The position numbers and the translations under genes are program-made. From DASRFR01 sp035651455 (lineage in GTDB: Bacteria > Acidobacteriota > Terriglobia > Terriglobales > Acidobacteriaceae): 64,000 bases of DNA. Shown here one piece after another: positions 36,037-44,979 of the stretch (its first letter is position 1; each line of letters opens with the position of its first letter). The notes beneath the pieces were generated by a model. That model was not told the origin of the DNA and did not search any database. It was given only the letters and a program-made list of their open reading frames with translations. The DNA lies in contig DASRFR010000025.1 in the NCBI GenBank assembly GCA_035651455.1, positions 1 through 64,000 on the forward strand. Direction: 5' to 3'.

Positions 36037-36756
36037 GTGCATGATGACCCGCGCGAGCGGCTGATCGTGGCCTTGGACGTTTCAACTGCCGCCGCCGCTC
36101 AGAAGGTTGTTGCGGCGGTAGGGGACTCTGCGTTCCTCTATAAAGTTGGAATGCAGCTATTCACGGCAGAAGGTCCAGCCATTGTGAGCAACCTCATCTC
36201 GTCTGGCCGCAAAGTGTTCCTCGACCTGAAATATCATGACATTCCTAATACCGTAGCTGCGGCGGTCAGTGAAGCGGCTAAGTTGCGCGTCAGCATGCTG
36301 ACGGTACACGCAAGCGGCGGCGGCAAGATGATGCGTGGTGCAGTGGAAGCTGCCCGCGCCGTCAACCCATCTCTTCTTGTTCTAGCAGTCACCGTCCTGA
36401 CCAGCCTTGCCGATGACGATCTGGACAAACTTGGAGTACGCGGCGGTGTCACCACTCAGGCGCTTCGCCTGGGGGCATTGGCTCTTTCTTGCGGATGCGG
36501 CGGTCTGGTGGCATCGGCGCGTGAAGCGTCGCAGCTACGGCAAGAACTAGGCGATAATTTCGCGCTTGTGACTCCTGGTGTCCGGCCTGCTGGGGCTGCG
36601 CATGGTGATCAGGCGCGGGTGGTCACTCCGGCCGAAGCTATGGCCTCAGGAGCTACGCATATCGTGGTGGGAAGACCGATTACCGAAGCCGCGGACCCGC
36701 AGGCAGAGGCCCGGGAGATCCTGGCCGAAATGGCCTCAGTTGCCGTCAGCACCTAG
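36037..36756 (+). CDS. pyrF: Orotidine 5'-phosphate decarboxylase
   Basis: Last step of UMP synthesis. RLIVALDV at the N-terminus, then FLDLKYHDIPNT (Asp63-x-Lys65-x-x-Asp68), the catalytic Lys-Asp network, and TPGVRPAGA near the C-terminus mark the family. The 239-residue length fits. GTG at 36037 is the only start before the first conserved strand; the preceding 18 bp hold no strong ribosome-binding site, so coupling with the RlpA-like gene is possible. Confidence 0.95.
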   Translation: MHDDPRERLIVALDVSTAAAAQKVVAAVGDSAFLYKVGMQLFTAEGPAIVSNLISSGRKVFLDLKYHDIPNTVAAAVSEAAKLRVSMLTVHASGGGKMMRGAVEAARAVNPSLLVLAVTVLTSLADDDLDKLGVRGGVTTQALRLGALALSCGCGGLVASAREASQLRQELGDNFALVTPGVRPAGAAHGDQARVVTPAEAMASGATHIVVGRPITEAADPQAEAREILAEMASVAVST

Positions 36757-36870
36757 GCAGATTCAACGACCACTCAAATCTAATTGTGGAATTGTTTCCT
36801 GCTGAAGTCCGATGGGACAACGGGGAGCACTCATCCACTCCGCCTTTGCAGTCAGTGTGGATGATTCCCG

Positions 36871-37050
36871 CTATAACTTCTCGTAAAAATCGCACCCAGA
36901 GCATGAGATAAAAACGCCCCCAGGTACGCCGCGCTCACGGTCTTTTACACGCTTCACAATCCGCGTCGGCTTGCCGCACTTAGGGCAATCGGTGCTCTTA
37001 GTGGTGTCCATAACTTTCTTGCGGTCCGCCGTCTTTGCGATTTTTGCCAT
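36871..37050 (-). CDS. Small zinc-ribbon protein, 59 aa
   Basis: GAGGAG ends 2 nt before the ATG at 37050 (the frame continues to 37068). The product starts AKIAKTADRKKVMDTT and then has a compact four-Cys ribbon: CPKCGKPTRIVKRVKDRERG and VFISCSGCDFY, of the topoisomerase/rubredoxin-like kind. High Lys and Arg content suggests nucleic-acid contact. It stands alone between pyrF and ppa. Confidence 0.65.
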   Translation of the reverse strand: MAKIAKTADRKKVMDTTKSTDCPKCGKPTRIVKRVKDRERGVPGGVFISCSGCDFYEKL

Positions 37051-37155
37051 GTCTCCTCTCTCCTTCACCTAATGCTGCGATTCCACACCTCAGCGACTGT
37101 CGCTCGAGTTCATAGAGTGTGGGGCGGGATGGCGCGAAATGCGCTTGGAGTGACT

Positions 37156-37172
37156 TGAAGATGAAATCTTCA
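37156..37172 (+). other. Hairpin upstream of ppa
   Basis: TGAAGAT/ATCTTCA arms of 7 bp with a GAA loop, followed by GTTTTCC. It could be a weak terminator on the plus strand or part of the ppa leader. Confidence 0.35.
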
Positions 37173-37320
37173 GTTTTCCGCCTGCTGTGATTCTACAGGA
37201 ATGGGGTCGAAGGTGTCAGGTTTACCCCATTGCAGTAACGATGAGAAGGGTGTCCCTTACGGCGCGAGCCCTGGCAACCGGGAATTGCCTCTCGGCGGGC
37301 TGCATTTGCATCTTAGGAGA

Positions 37321-37881
37321 ATGGTTCATGCATGGCACGACGTAGCTCCTGGCGGCAAACTGCCGGATGAATTCAACACCGTGATAGAAATTCCTTTTGG
37401 GTCAAGCGTGAAGTACGAACTGGACAAGGCCAGCGGCCTGATCAAGCTTGACCGTGTTTTGTACTCGGCCGTCTACTATCCTGCGAACTATGGATTCATT
37501 CCACAAACGCTTGCCGAGGATGATGATCCCTTGGACGTGTTGGTATTGTGCCAAGACGCGGTCGTTCCGTTGACCATCATTCATGCGCGCGCAATCGGGC
37601 TGATGACGATGATCGATTCGGGGAAGAAGGATCACAAGGTCATTGCGGTGGCTACAGAAGACCCCGAATTCAACAGCTATCGCGAAGCGAAAGAAATGCC
37701 CGCGCACCGCCTGCTCATGCTGCGCCGGTTCTTCCAGGATTACAAACAACTCGAGCATAAGGCAGTGGAAGTGGATGAAATCCGGCCAGCTGCCGAGGCA
37801 TTTCCGGTGATCGAAGACTCCCTGGCGCGCTATGGGGACGCCCGCCGCGATGGCTTTAAGAACCTGCACAAAAGTTCGTAG
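37321..37881 (+). CDS. ppa: Inorganic pyrophosphatase (family I)
   Basis: Hydrolyses pyrophosphate. From ATG at 37321, preceded by TAGGAGA, the protein is 186 residues long, a normal size. VIEIPFGSSVKYELDKASG, YPANYGFIPQT and EDDDPLDVLVL (the Asp-x-Asp-Pro-x-Asp metal site) are all conserved. A longer frame begins at 37201 but the extra 40 codons look unlike the family and contain the leader region discussed under findings. Confidence 0.96.
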   Translation: MVHAWHDVAPGGKLPDEFNTVIEIPFGSSVKYELDKASGLIKLDRVLYSAVYYPANYGFIPQTLAEDDDPLDVLVLCQDAVVPLTIIHARAIGLMTMIDSGKKDHKVIAVATEDPEFNSYREAKEMPAHRLLMLRRFFQDYKQLEHKAVEVDEIRPAAEAFPVIEDSLARYGDARRDGFKNLHKSS

Positions 37882-38011
37882 TGATGACCATCGTCCTGAC
37901 GGCAGATGACTTGATCGCGACATCCTATCGAATCGACCGTTTGACAGAAACTGAAACCGACGGCAGGGGTATTTAATCCAAGAAAGAAGAATTCACCTGA
38001 AGGAGGTCTTA

Positions 38012-38485
38012 ATGCGGCAACGAATTCATTACGAGTCGGTCGCTCCCGGTGCTTACCAGGCAATGATGGGATTGGAAAAATATCTGCACCAAAGCAGCCT
38101 TGAGGAACCGCTACTTCACTTGATCAAGCTGCGGACTTCGCAACTGAATGGGTGCGCCTACTGTATCGACATGCACTGGAAAGACCTGCGCGCGCTGGGA
38201 GAGAATGAACAGCGCCTATATGGACTCGACGCATGGGAGGAATCGCCCTACTACACTGACCGGGAGCGCGCCGCCCTGGCGTGGACTGAAGCAGTTACCA
38301 ACATTCAGAACGGGCACGTCCCTGACGAAATATACGAACGCGTTCGCCCACACTTCCGTGAGAATGAGTTGGCGGATCTCACCCTGGCTATTGCCACGAT
38401 CAACGCATGGAATCGTCTGGCGATTTCGGCACGGGCGGTAGCGGGAACCTATCAACCCGCGCGTGAACTGAAAAAAGGCGCCTGA
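38012..38485 (+). CDS. AhpD-like carboxymuconolactone decarboxylase-family protein, 157 aa
   Basis: A near-perfect AAGGAGG lies before the ATG. NGCAYCIDMH (Cys48, Cys51, His55) is the AhpD redox motif, so the protein is likely an alkylhydroperoxidase-like antioxidant enzyme. The flanking DRERAALAWTEAVTNI and NAWNRLAISARAV are typical of the family. No alkyl hydroperoxide reductase subunit C is near. It may act in the cytoplasm against organic peroxides. Confidence 0.92.
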   Translation: MRQRIHYESVAPGAYQAMMGLEKYLHQSSLEEPLLHLIKLRTSQLNGCAYCIDMHWKDLRALGENEQRLYGLDAWEESPYYTDRERAALAWTEAVTNIQNGHVPDEIYERVRPHFRENELADLTLAIATINAWNRLAISARAVAGTYQPARELKKGA

Positions 38486-38742
38486 GCAGCCGGACAAAGC
38501 ACACATCTGAATCGGCTGCATTGACAGCTTCTCCTCAAATCTCCGGAACGGGGATGTCTTCCGCCCATTACAAAGCTGAACTCCCCGATCCGGACCCTCT
38601 AGTGTGGACGCTTAGCTGATCCGCATCTGCCCGGCTGATCAGCAGCAATTTAGCGTGCGCCGGCCCGATCCCTTAACTTCAGGGCAACTTCAGTGCGCAG
38701 TCAGGAATCGAACCTGCTCATTTCACATGTTCGGTGAGGACG

Positions 38743-39189
38743 ATGAAAACACCATTTCTGATCGGACGTCTGATTTTCGGTGGATTTTTTCTATACAACG
38801 GCATCAATCATTTCAAGAAACGGGAACAACTCTCGCAATACACCGCGTCGAAGAACGTTCCGCAACCAGATTTCATGGTGACCGCTTCAGGGGTGGCGCT
38901 TACGCTTGGAGGAGCGAGCATTCTGCTTGGCGTGAAGCCGAAGTTCGGCGCAGCCGCGATCGCTGGATTCCTGGCGGCCGTGTCGCCGCTGATTCATGAC
39001 TTCTGGAGGCAGCAAGATCCCAACCAACGTATGAGTGAAATGGCGAATTTCTCAAAAAACCTTGCGCTGCTGGGGGCCGCCATCGCGTTAATGGCAGTGG
39101 AGGAACCCTGGCCCATGAGCGCTCCGGTCGCGCAACCGAGCCGCGGGAGGAAGATTCTGCAGTTCGCCCGGCGCACGGTCGCCGCATAG
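38743..39189 (+). CDS. DoxX family membrane protein, 148 aa
   Basis: GAGG precedes ATG at 38743; a GTG nine bases upstream is the alternative. FLIGRLIFGGFFLYNGINHF is the family opening (first helix), and three further hydrophobic segments follow. DoxX-like proteins are membrane subunits of oxidoreductase or redox-protection complexes. The Lys-Lys and HDFWRQQDPNQRMSEMANFSKNLALLG part matches the DoxX/YphA pattern. It lies 257 bp after the AhpD-like gene on the same strand. Confidence 0.88.
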   Translation: MKTPFLIGRLIFGGFFLYNGINHFKKREQLSQYTASKNVPQPDFMVTASGVALTLGGASILLGVKPKFGAAAIAGFLAAVSPLIHDFWRQQDPNQRMSEMANFSKNLALLGAAIALMAVEEPWPMSAPVAQPSRGRKILQFARRTVAA

Positions 39190-39301
39190 ATCGAGCAGCC
39201 GCTGCGATACGCGCAAGCGCGTTTTAAAGATCACAATGCGTAGTTCTTCGTGATGCGAAAGAAAGAAGTTTCGTCAAGCCTTCGGCGGGAGCGCTGGAAT
39301 T

Positions 39302-40318
39302 CTACTGGCGAGGAGCGAAATAGCCTTTGCGGGCGCGAACCTGCAGATCCTTCTTCAGAGAGGTGATTTCAATACTGCGGTAGCGGCCGTCGGCGTCAAA
39401 GTCCGCCGGGCGATAAGAAACCACATATTGACTGCGCAACTCGTCTTCAATGGCCGCAAAGGAATGGGTGACGTCTTTCATTTTGTAGGGGAAGAACGCT
39501 CGGCCACCGGTCGCTTCCGCCAGTTGCTCAAGATTCTTATCACCGCGCAGGATCAAGCCGCTATCGTCGGTGGAGATCGCGTAGACGATGACCTCGGCGC
39601 GTTGCGCCATTTCAATCGCTTGTGCCCGTGAAATCTGGCTCTGATTGTCCTCGCCGTCGCTCAGGATCACTAACGCCTTACGCACAGGATGGCCGGAACG
39701 CTCTTTCAGCAACTTATCCTGGCAAGCCTTATAAACAGCGTCGTAAAGAGCGGTGCCACCGCCGTCATGAAGCCGCTTGATAGCGACAGCCAGCAGACCG
39801 GCGTTATCGGTAAAATCCTGGGCCATTTGCGTGTGGCTGTTGAAGCCCATCAGGAAAGCCTTATCGAATCCGGGCCGCAGAACGTGTTGCAGAAAACCGA
39901 TGGCCGACTCCTGCTCGAAGTCGAAACGGCTGTGCACGGAACCGCTTACGTCGACGAGCAAGCCCATCTGTAGGGGCAAGTCGGTTTGGCGGTTGAACTG
40001 GATGATGGACTCGGGCGGTTTATGATCATCCAGAATCGAGAAGTCGCCTTGGTTAAGATTGCGCACGAATTTTCCGTGCTTGTCAGTCGCGATAAACAGG
40101 ACGTTGACTTCGTCGACCCGCTTGCGCACCGTCAGGATTGAGTCTTTGCCGGCCTGGTCTGGGTCGGGAGTGGAAACCATCTCGGCAAATGTGGCGTTCG
40201 CGGCCGCACTGTTCACCAAGGCGGAATTCGGAGGCAGGTAAGAACTCGACTGCGCCCCGGCGGGAATCGCGCCCAGAGCCAACGCTAGAACACCGATCTG
40301 GAGCCGCAAAGCATTCAT
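39302..40318 (-). CDS. Secreted VWA-domain protein of the acidobacterial type, 338 aa
   Basis: ATG at 40318 follows two codons after the longest-frame TTG. A signal peptide (IGVLALALGAIPAGAQ) is followed by an N-terminal beta domain (VNVLFIATDKHGKFVRNLNQGDFSILDD) that is typical of the acidobacterial VWFA-related group (TIGR03436-like). A von Willebrand A domain comes next, with the metal site DVSGS at residues 123-127 and the motif LSDGEDN. The C-terminus RYRSIEITSLKKDLQVRARKGYFAP is also characteristic. Function is unknown; it may mediate metal-dependent protein contacts outside the cell. Confidence 0.9.
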   Translation of the reverse strand: MNALRLQIGVLALALGAIPAGAQSSSYLPPNSALVNSAAANATFAEMVSTPDPDQAGKDSILTVRKRVDEVNVLFIATDKHGKFVRNLNQGDFSILDDHKPPESIIQFNRQTDLPLQMGLLVDVSGSVHSRFDFEQESAIGFLQHVLRPGFDKAFLMGFNSHTQMAQDFTDNAGLLAVAIKRLHDGGGTALYDAVYKACQDKLLKERSGHPVRKALVILSDGEDNQSQISRAQAIEMAQRAEVIVYAISTDDSGLILRGDKNLEQLAEATGGRAFFPYKMKDVTHSFAAIEDELRSQYVVSYRPADFDADGRYRSIEITSLKKDLQVRARKGYFAPRQ

Positions 40319-40324
40319 CTGCAA

Positions 40325-40765
40325 GTCTCAATCGTCCGTTGCCAAACAAAGCCGACGATACTAATTAGATGCACGTCTATTGCCGAAAGCGGCAACTACA
40401 GCCCGCGGCTGCACCTGTACGACTGTAGGAGAAGCCCTGTACCGCAGCCAAGTTACAAAAGGAGCACTCGTTTGGTCATAGCGGAAGCCTTGCCCTTCGA
40501 GGCACTTACGTCCCCTGCTGTTTTCGCCCTATCTTCTACCCTAGTTCTTGTCGCTTGGTGGAAAACGCGTGTTCCCCGGCAGCCGGCATTTTGAGCGACG
40601 CCGGAGCTCCTCTCAGAGACAAATGTACGCAGTCATAGTAAGAACCACCATGCTAGGCAATTCAGCCTTTAGCAGTTAAGATGAACTCTCCTTTCTGAAA
40701 ACTTGTGAAACTTTGCAGGGCACGTGGGTACTCTTGTGCGGTGTTGTCACATCCCTGGAGGCTGG
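40325..40765. other. Intergenic region between the VWA and SYLF genes
   Basis: 441 bp. The only possible coding unit I can support is the small ORF at 40472-40594. The stretch from 40595 to 40765 shows no ORF, repeat or strong promoter. Confidence 0.5.
40472..40594 (+). CDS. Candidate 40-residue single-helix membrane protein
   Basis: TTG at 40472 follows AAAGGAG by 8 nt, an excellent ribosome-binding site. The translation begins MVIAEALPFEALTS, has a hydrophobic stretch (PAVFALSSTLVLVAWW), then a positive end (KTRVPRQPAF) as expected for a single-pass inner-membrane peptide. The ORF is short and rests on a rare start, so it may be chance. Confidence 0.35.
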   Translation: MVIAEALPFEALTSPAVFALSSTLVLVAWWKTRVPRQPAF

Positions 40766-41473
40766 ATGAAAAAGTCGTTGCTGGTGCTGCTCGTATTGTG
40801 TGCTCTCCCGCTCGCATATGCGGATAACGAAAAAGAACAAGATCGCGTGAAGGATGCGGGCGAGGTCTTGAAGGAGATCATCGACATTCCCGACAATATT
40901 CCTAAAGACCTGTTCGACCGCGCCGAGTGCGTCATCGTGTTGCCATCGGTAAAGAAAGGCGCTTTTGGAATCGGCGGAAGCTACGGGCGCGGCGTGATGG
41001 AGTGCCGCACCGGTGAGCACTACACCGGCCCATGGGGTGCTCCCGCCATGTACGCGCTGGAAGGGGTAAATATCGGGTTCCAATTAGGCGGACAGGCTAC
41101 GGATTTTGTGCTGCTGGTCATGAACCCGCGAGGGGCGAAATCCCTGCTGGGCAGCAAGGTAAAACTGGGCGCTGATGCAGGCGCAGCCGCGGGTCCAAAA
41201 GGCAGGACCAGCACCGCCGCAACGGACGTCGTCATGCGCGCGGAAATCCTGTCGTACTCCCGGTCACGCGGGTTGTTTGCCGGCGTGTCTCTGGAGGGTT
41301 CGACGCTGCGTTCCGACGGACGCGCCAACGAAAAACTCTACGGCAAGCCGGTGAGCGCGAAAGAGATCATTCGCGAGCACAAAGTGGGGGTGCCGGAGTG
41401 CGCTCAGGAACTCGTAGCCTTGCTAAACAAACACTCACCTAAAAATCTCTCGGACCCAAAGTCCCTGCAATAG
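40766..41473 (+). CDS. Secreted SYLF (YSC84-like) domain protein, 235 aa
   Basis: GGAGG precedes ATG at 40766; the longer frame from 40724 lacks a signal. A signal peptide (LLVLLVLCALPLAYA) is followed by the SYLF domain. KKGAFGIGGSYGRGVMECR, GAPAMYALEGVNIGFQLGGQATDFVLLVMN and LSYSRSRGLFAGVSLEGSTL carry the lipid-binding pattern. SYLF domains bind phosphoinositides in eukaryotes; in bacteria the target is probably envelope lipid. The tag gene starts within 10 bp of its end, so the two are likely one transcript. Confidence 0.9.
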   Translation: MKKSLLVLLVLCALPLAYADNEKEQDRVKDAGEVLKEIIDIPDNIPKDLFDRAECVIVLPSVKKGAFGIGGSYGRGVMECRTGEHYTGPWGAPAMYALEGVNIGFQLGGQATDFVLLVMNPRGAKSLLGSKVKLGADAGAAAGPKGRTSTAATDVVMRAEILSYSRSRGLFAGVSLEGSTLRSDGRANEKLYGKPVSAKEIIREHKVGVPECAQELVALLNKHSPKNLSDPKSLQ

Positions 41474-41482
41474 CGCGCAGTG

Positions 41483-42088
41483 ATGGCGGCGAAAAATCCA
41501 GGCGCGGACGTAGTGCGTTGCGCGTGGGCGCGCAACCCGCTCTCGATTCAATACCACGATGAAGAGTGGGGCGTGCCCGCGCATGATGACAGGACCCTTT
41601 TTGAATTTCTTGTGCTGGAAGGCGCGCAGGCGGGCCTGAGCTGGGACACGATTCTGCAGAAGCGGCAGAATTATCGCGCAGCCTTCGACGACTTCGATCC
41701 CAAAGTGATCGCGCGCTATACGCCGGCCCGCATCAGGCAGTTACTCGCGAATCCTGGAATTGTGCGCAATCGATTGAAAATCGAATCGACGGTGCGCAAC
41801 GCGCAGGCATTCTTGAAAGTTCAGCAGGAGTTTGGCACCTTCGATCGTTATATCTGGGAATTTGTCGGCGGAAAGCCTCGCGTGAATTCATGGCGGGGAC
41901 TGAAGCAGGTTCCAGCATACACATCTGAATCGGATGCCATGAGCCGAGACCTAAAGAAGAGAGGGTTCAACTTCGTTGGTACCACCATCTGTTACGCGTT
42001 CATGCAGGCGGTCGGCATGGTTAACGATCACCTGAAAGAATGCTTTCGCTACAAGCAGATGATGCAGCCATCACGACGGAGCAGATGA
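41483..42088 (+). CDS. tag: DNA-3-methyladenine glycosylase I
   Basis: Base-excision repair enzyme that removes 3-methyladenine. VRCAWA (zinc Cys), YHDEEWGVP (zinc His), GLSWDTILQKRQNYR and the C-terminal HLKEC (zinc His-x3-Cys) are the diagnostic residues. Length is about 201 residues. ATG at 41483 is chosen; GTG one codon upstream is possible. The sequence around SWRGL and ATGCCA-type codons shows nothing odd. Confidence 0.95.
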   Translation: MAAKNPGADVVRCAWARNPLSIQYHDEEWGVPAHDDRTLFEFLVLEGAQAGLSWDTILQKRQNYRAAFDDFDPKVIARYTPARIRQLLANPGIVRNRLKIESTVRNAQAFLKVQQEFGTFDRYIWEFVGGKPRVNSWRGLKQVPAYTSESDAMSRDLKKRGFNFVGTTICYAFMQAVGMVNDHLKECFRYKQMMQPSRRSR

Positions 42089-42108
42089 GACCCGGTCTGC
42101 CGTGGGCG

Positions 42109-42780
42109 TCAGTGTCTCGCGGCCGCTTCCAGTTGCAGAGTTAAGTTCAGCTTGTCACCGGTCACATCGGCCGAGATATCCGCACAGCTAGTCAGGATCC
42201 AATCTGCGCCGGCATCGGCCAGTACGGAGTCGGGCAATGTAGTGCGAATTCCGATCACGCGAGCGCCCGCCGCCTTTCCGCCGCGGATGCCGGCCGGCGC
42301 ATCCTCCACGACGATGCAATCGCCCGGGGCAAACCCGAGCACCGAGGCAGCCTTGAGAAATGGCTCGGGGTGGGGCTTTCCGTTCTGTACATCGCTCGAG
42401 GTCACGATTTTGCGGGGAATCGTGATCTTCGCCGCGCCCAGACGTGCTTCCGCCAAAGGGCGCGTGCAGGAGGTAACGATAGTCCAGCGATTTTCCGGCA
42501 GAGGTGCCAGCAATTCCCTCGCGCCCGGCAACGGCACGACGCCTTCCGTGTCTGCAATCTCCTTCTGCTCGACTTCACGATTCGCGAGCTCATGGTCCGC
42601 ATCAGGCAAGTAGTCCCGCACGGTAGAAAGGCTGGGACGCCCGTGGGCATTGCGAACTACCTCTTCGGGATCAAAACCGTGCTCGGTGGCCCAATGCGCC
42701 CATACGCGGTTGATGACGTGCGTGGAATCGATCAATACACCGTCCAAGTCGAACAGCAGAGCGCTGCAACTCACTTGCAT
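42109..42780 (-). CDS. HAD-family phosphatase (subfamily IA), 223 aa
   Basis: LLFDLDGVLIDST at residues 8-20 supplies the nucleophile Asp and the general acid; IVTSCTRPLAEARL is motif II, KPHPEPFLKAA motif III and VVEDAPAGIRGGKAAG motif IV. This set fits beta-phosphoglucomutase-like and glycerol-3-phosphate or sugar phosphatases. The cap region is the usual alpha-helical one. The substrate cannot be predicted from sequence. It is convergent with tag. Confidence 0.92.
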   Translation of the reverse strand: MQVSCSALLFDLDGVLIDSTHVINRVWAHWATEHGFDPEEVVRNAHGRPSLSTVRDYLPDADHELANREVEQKEIADTEGVVPLPGARELLAPLPENRWTIVTSCTRPLAEARLGAAKITIPRKIVTSSDVQNGKPHPEPFLKAASVLGFAPGDCIVVEDAPAGIRGGKAAGARVIGIRTTLPDSVLADAGADWILTSCADISADVTGDKLNLTLQLEAAARH

Positions 42781-42918
42781 GCCGTTAATGTTTCATTTCC
42801 CGGGCCTCAATGGCAACCGAAACCATAGTAATGCTTTGAATGTAATAGTTTTGTATTTTTGGCCGTTCGTCACCGCGATTGCTGCTTCCCTGCTGGCACG
42901 ATTAACGCGAGAACAACT

Positions 42919-44565
42919 ATGCAAACTCATCCCAAGGGCACCGGTGCGCGGGTGTTGCTGACGTCGGTATTCGGGCCTTACGCGCAAGACGACGAATTTG
43001 GCAGCCGCGCAATCAATCCCATGGAGCTCTACCACAACCAGGTCACGCGGGCACAAGGAAGCTTCTCGCTGCGTATGTTTCATCGCTCCTGGGGCATCAT
43101 GATGATCCAGGCGAATATCTCGGCCCCTTGTACAGTGCTCGACTTTCCCACGCGCGAAGTGTTTGCCCGCGAACTCACCGAGAACAAACCGGACATAGTC
43201 GGGATCTCGTCGATCATCATCAACGTGGGCAAGGTTAAGGAAATGTGCCGCCTGGTGCGGCAACTTTCGCCGGCGTCGGTGATCGTGGTTGGAGGACATG
43301 TGGCGGCGCTGCCCGATCTGGAGAAGCTGATCGATGCTGACTCCATTGTCCGCGGTGAAGGCATTTCGTGGATGAGGGGTTACCTGGGCGAGGATCAGGA
43401 CGCGCCGATTCAACATCCCGCCATAGTCTCCGGGCTAGAGACACGGATCATGGGGGTGCGGCTTCCGGAACGCAAAGGCGCCACCGCAGCCACGATCATT
43501 CCTTCCGTAGGCTGCCCGATGGGCTGCAACTTTTGCACGACCTCCGCTTTCTTTGGTGGGAAGGGGAAGTTCGTCAACTTCTACGAAACCGGCGACGAAC
43601 TTTTTGATTTAATGCACCGCTTTGAGACGGAGCTGCGCGTGCAGTCGTTCTTCGTCATGGATGAGAATTTCCTGCTGCATCGTTCGCGGGCGATGCGCCT
43701 CCTGGAGCGCATGAAGGCCGCGGGCAAGAGCTGGGAACTTGCAGTGTTTGCCTCGGCCAATGCCATTCGTAAATACAGCATGCAAGAACTTGTGGAACTC
43801 GGGGTGTCGTGGCTATGGATGGGGTTGGAATCCGCCAAGTCGAAGTACCAGAAGCTTACCGGTACGGATACCGTTCAGCTGGCGCGTGAATTACGCGAAC
43901 ACGGCATACGAGTGCAGGGATCAAGCATTATCGGCCTGGAGCATCACACGCCGGAGAATATCCGGGAAGAAATCGAGCACGCGGTGAATCACAACACGGA
44001 CTTCCATCAGTTCATGCTTTACACGCCTGTGCCCGGAACTCCGCTGTACCAGCAGATGTCTGACGAGGGCAGAATGCTCGACGAGGTGGATCCCGCCGAT
44101 ATTCATGGGCAATTCAAATTCAATTTCCGCCACGCGGCAATTTCACGGGACGACTCCAAACGTTTTCTCGATCTAGCCTTCTGGCGCGACTTCGAGCGCA
44201 ATGGGCCGAGCTTGTACCGGATCTGCGAGACCATGTTGCTGGGATGGAAGCGTTATCGCGATTATCCCGACCCTCGCGTAAGAGAGCGGTTTGCGCGCGA
44301 GATGAAGAAGGTAGGGAGCGCCTACAACGCGGCGCTGTGGGCCATGGAGCGTCAGTTCTCGAAAATCAATGCGGATGTCAGCAAACAAATTCACACAGTG
44401 AGAAGAGAAATCGAAAAGGAATTTCCCGTCGTAGCACGGGCGACCGCCAACGTGCTCGGTCCCCTGCTGCTGTGGACTTCGCGGCGCGAAGAAAAACGGT
44501 TGGCTGCGGGTCAAACCTATGAGCCGCCAATCATCGTGCAGCGGACCAACTGGAACTCAGCGTAG
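42919..44565 (+). CDS. B12-type radical SAM enzyme, 548 aa
   Basis: ATG at 42919 is used; the longest frame begins 60 bp earlier without supporting features. Residues of about 1-160 form a cobalamin-binding-like Rossmann domain (PDIVGISSII, VIVVGGHVAAL), and residues of about 190-420 the radical SAM barrel with Cys199-x3-Cys203-x2-Cys206 (CPMGCNFC). FASANAIRKY, LWMGLES and GIRVQGSSIIGLEHHTPE are typical of the class B methyltransferase/YgiQ-like set. The usual B12 Asp-x-His-x-x-Gly motif is not visible. A C-terminal helical domain (about 430-548) follows. The substrate is unknown; many such enzymes methylate lipids, tetrapyrroles or natural products. Confidence 0.88.
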   Translation: MQTHPKGTGARVLLTSVFGPYAQDDEFGSRAINPMELYHNQVTRAQGSFSLRMFHRSWGIMMIQANISAPCTVLDFPTREVFARELTENKPDIVGISSIIINVGKVKEMCRLVRQLSPASVIVVGGHVAALPDLEKLIDADSIVRGEGISWMRGYLGEDQDAPIQHPAIVSGLETRIMGVRLPERKGATAATIIPSVGCPMGCNFCTTSAFFGGKGKFVNFYETGDELFDLMHRFETELRVQSFFVMDENFLLHRSRAMRLLERMKAAGKSWELAVFASANAIRKYSMQELVELGVSWLWMGLESAKSKYQKLTGTDTVQLARELREHGIRVQGSSIIGLEHHTPENIREEIEHAVNHNTDFHQFMLYTPVPGTPLYQQMSDEGRMLDEVDPADIHGQFKFNFRHAAISRDDSKRFLDLAFWRDFERNGPSLYRICETMLLGWKRYRDYPDPRVRERFAREMKKVGSAYNAALWAMERQFSKINADVSKQIHTVRREIEKEFPVVARATANVLGPLLLWTSRREEKRLAAGQTYEPPIIVQRTNWNSA

Positions 44566-44675
44566 TCATTGCCCGCGCCGACTGCGTCCCGAGTTTATTC
44601 CGGCATGGGTCAGCGGCGAGCACAACCCCCGTGTCTCTCGTGTAAACTTACTGCCCTGAAGACAAAGGAGCACGC

Positions 44676-44954
44676 ATGCCGAAATTTCTGATTGAACGCG
44701 AGATACCGAATGCCGGGAGTCTTTCCACAGATGAATTGCAGGCGATTTCGCAGAAGTCCTGTTCTGTGCTGCGCAACCTCGGGCCGTCCATTCAGTGGGT
44801 GCAGAGCTATGTTACGGGCGACAAAGTCTACTGTGTGTACATTGCCGAGAACGAAGCCGCGATCCGCGAACACGCAAAGCAAGGTGGCTTTCCTGCTAAC
44901 CGCATCTCGGAAATTAAAACCACGATCGACCCGACCACTGCCGAGCGGCGCTAG
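44676..44954 (+). CDS. DUF4242 protein, 92 aa
   Basis: The whole protein fits DUF4242: PKFLIEREIPNAG at the N-terminus, VQSYVTGDKVYCVYIAENEAAIREHAKQGGF and the end RISEIKTTIDP. These are small ferredoxin-like domains, some of which bind nickel. AAAGGAG lies 4 nt before the ATG. The DUF481 gene starts 25 bp after its stop, so they may share a transcript. Confidence 0.9.
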   Translation: MPKFLIEREIPNAGSLSTDELQAISQKSCSVLRNLGPSIQWVQSYVTGDKVYCVYIAENEAAIREHAKQGGFPANRISEIKTTIDPTTAERR

Positions 44955-44979
44955 CCGTCGTAGTGCGATGTGAGGACGT

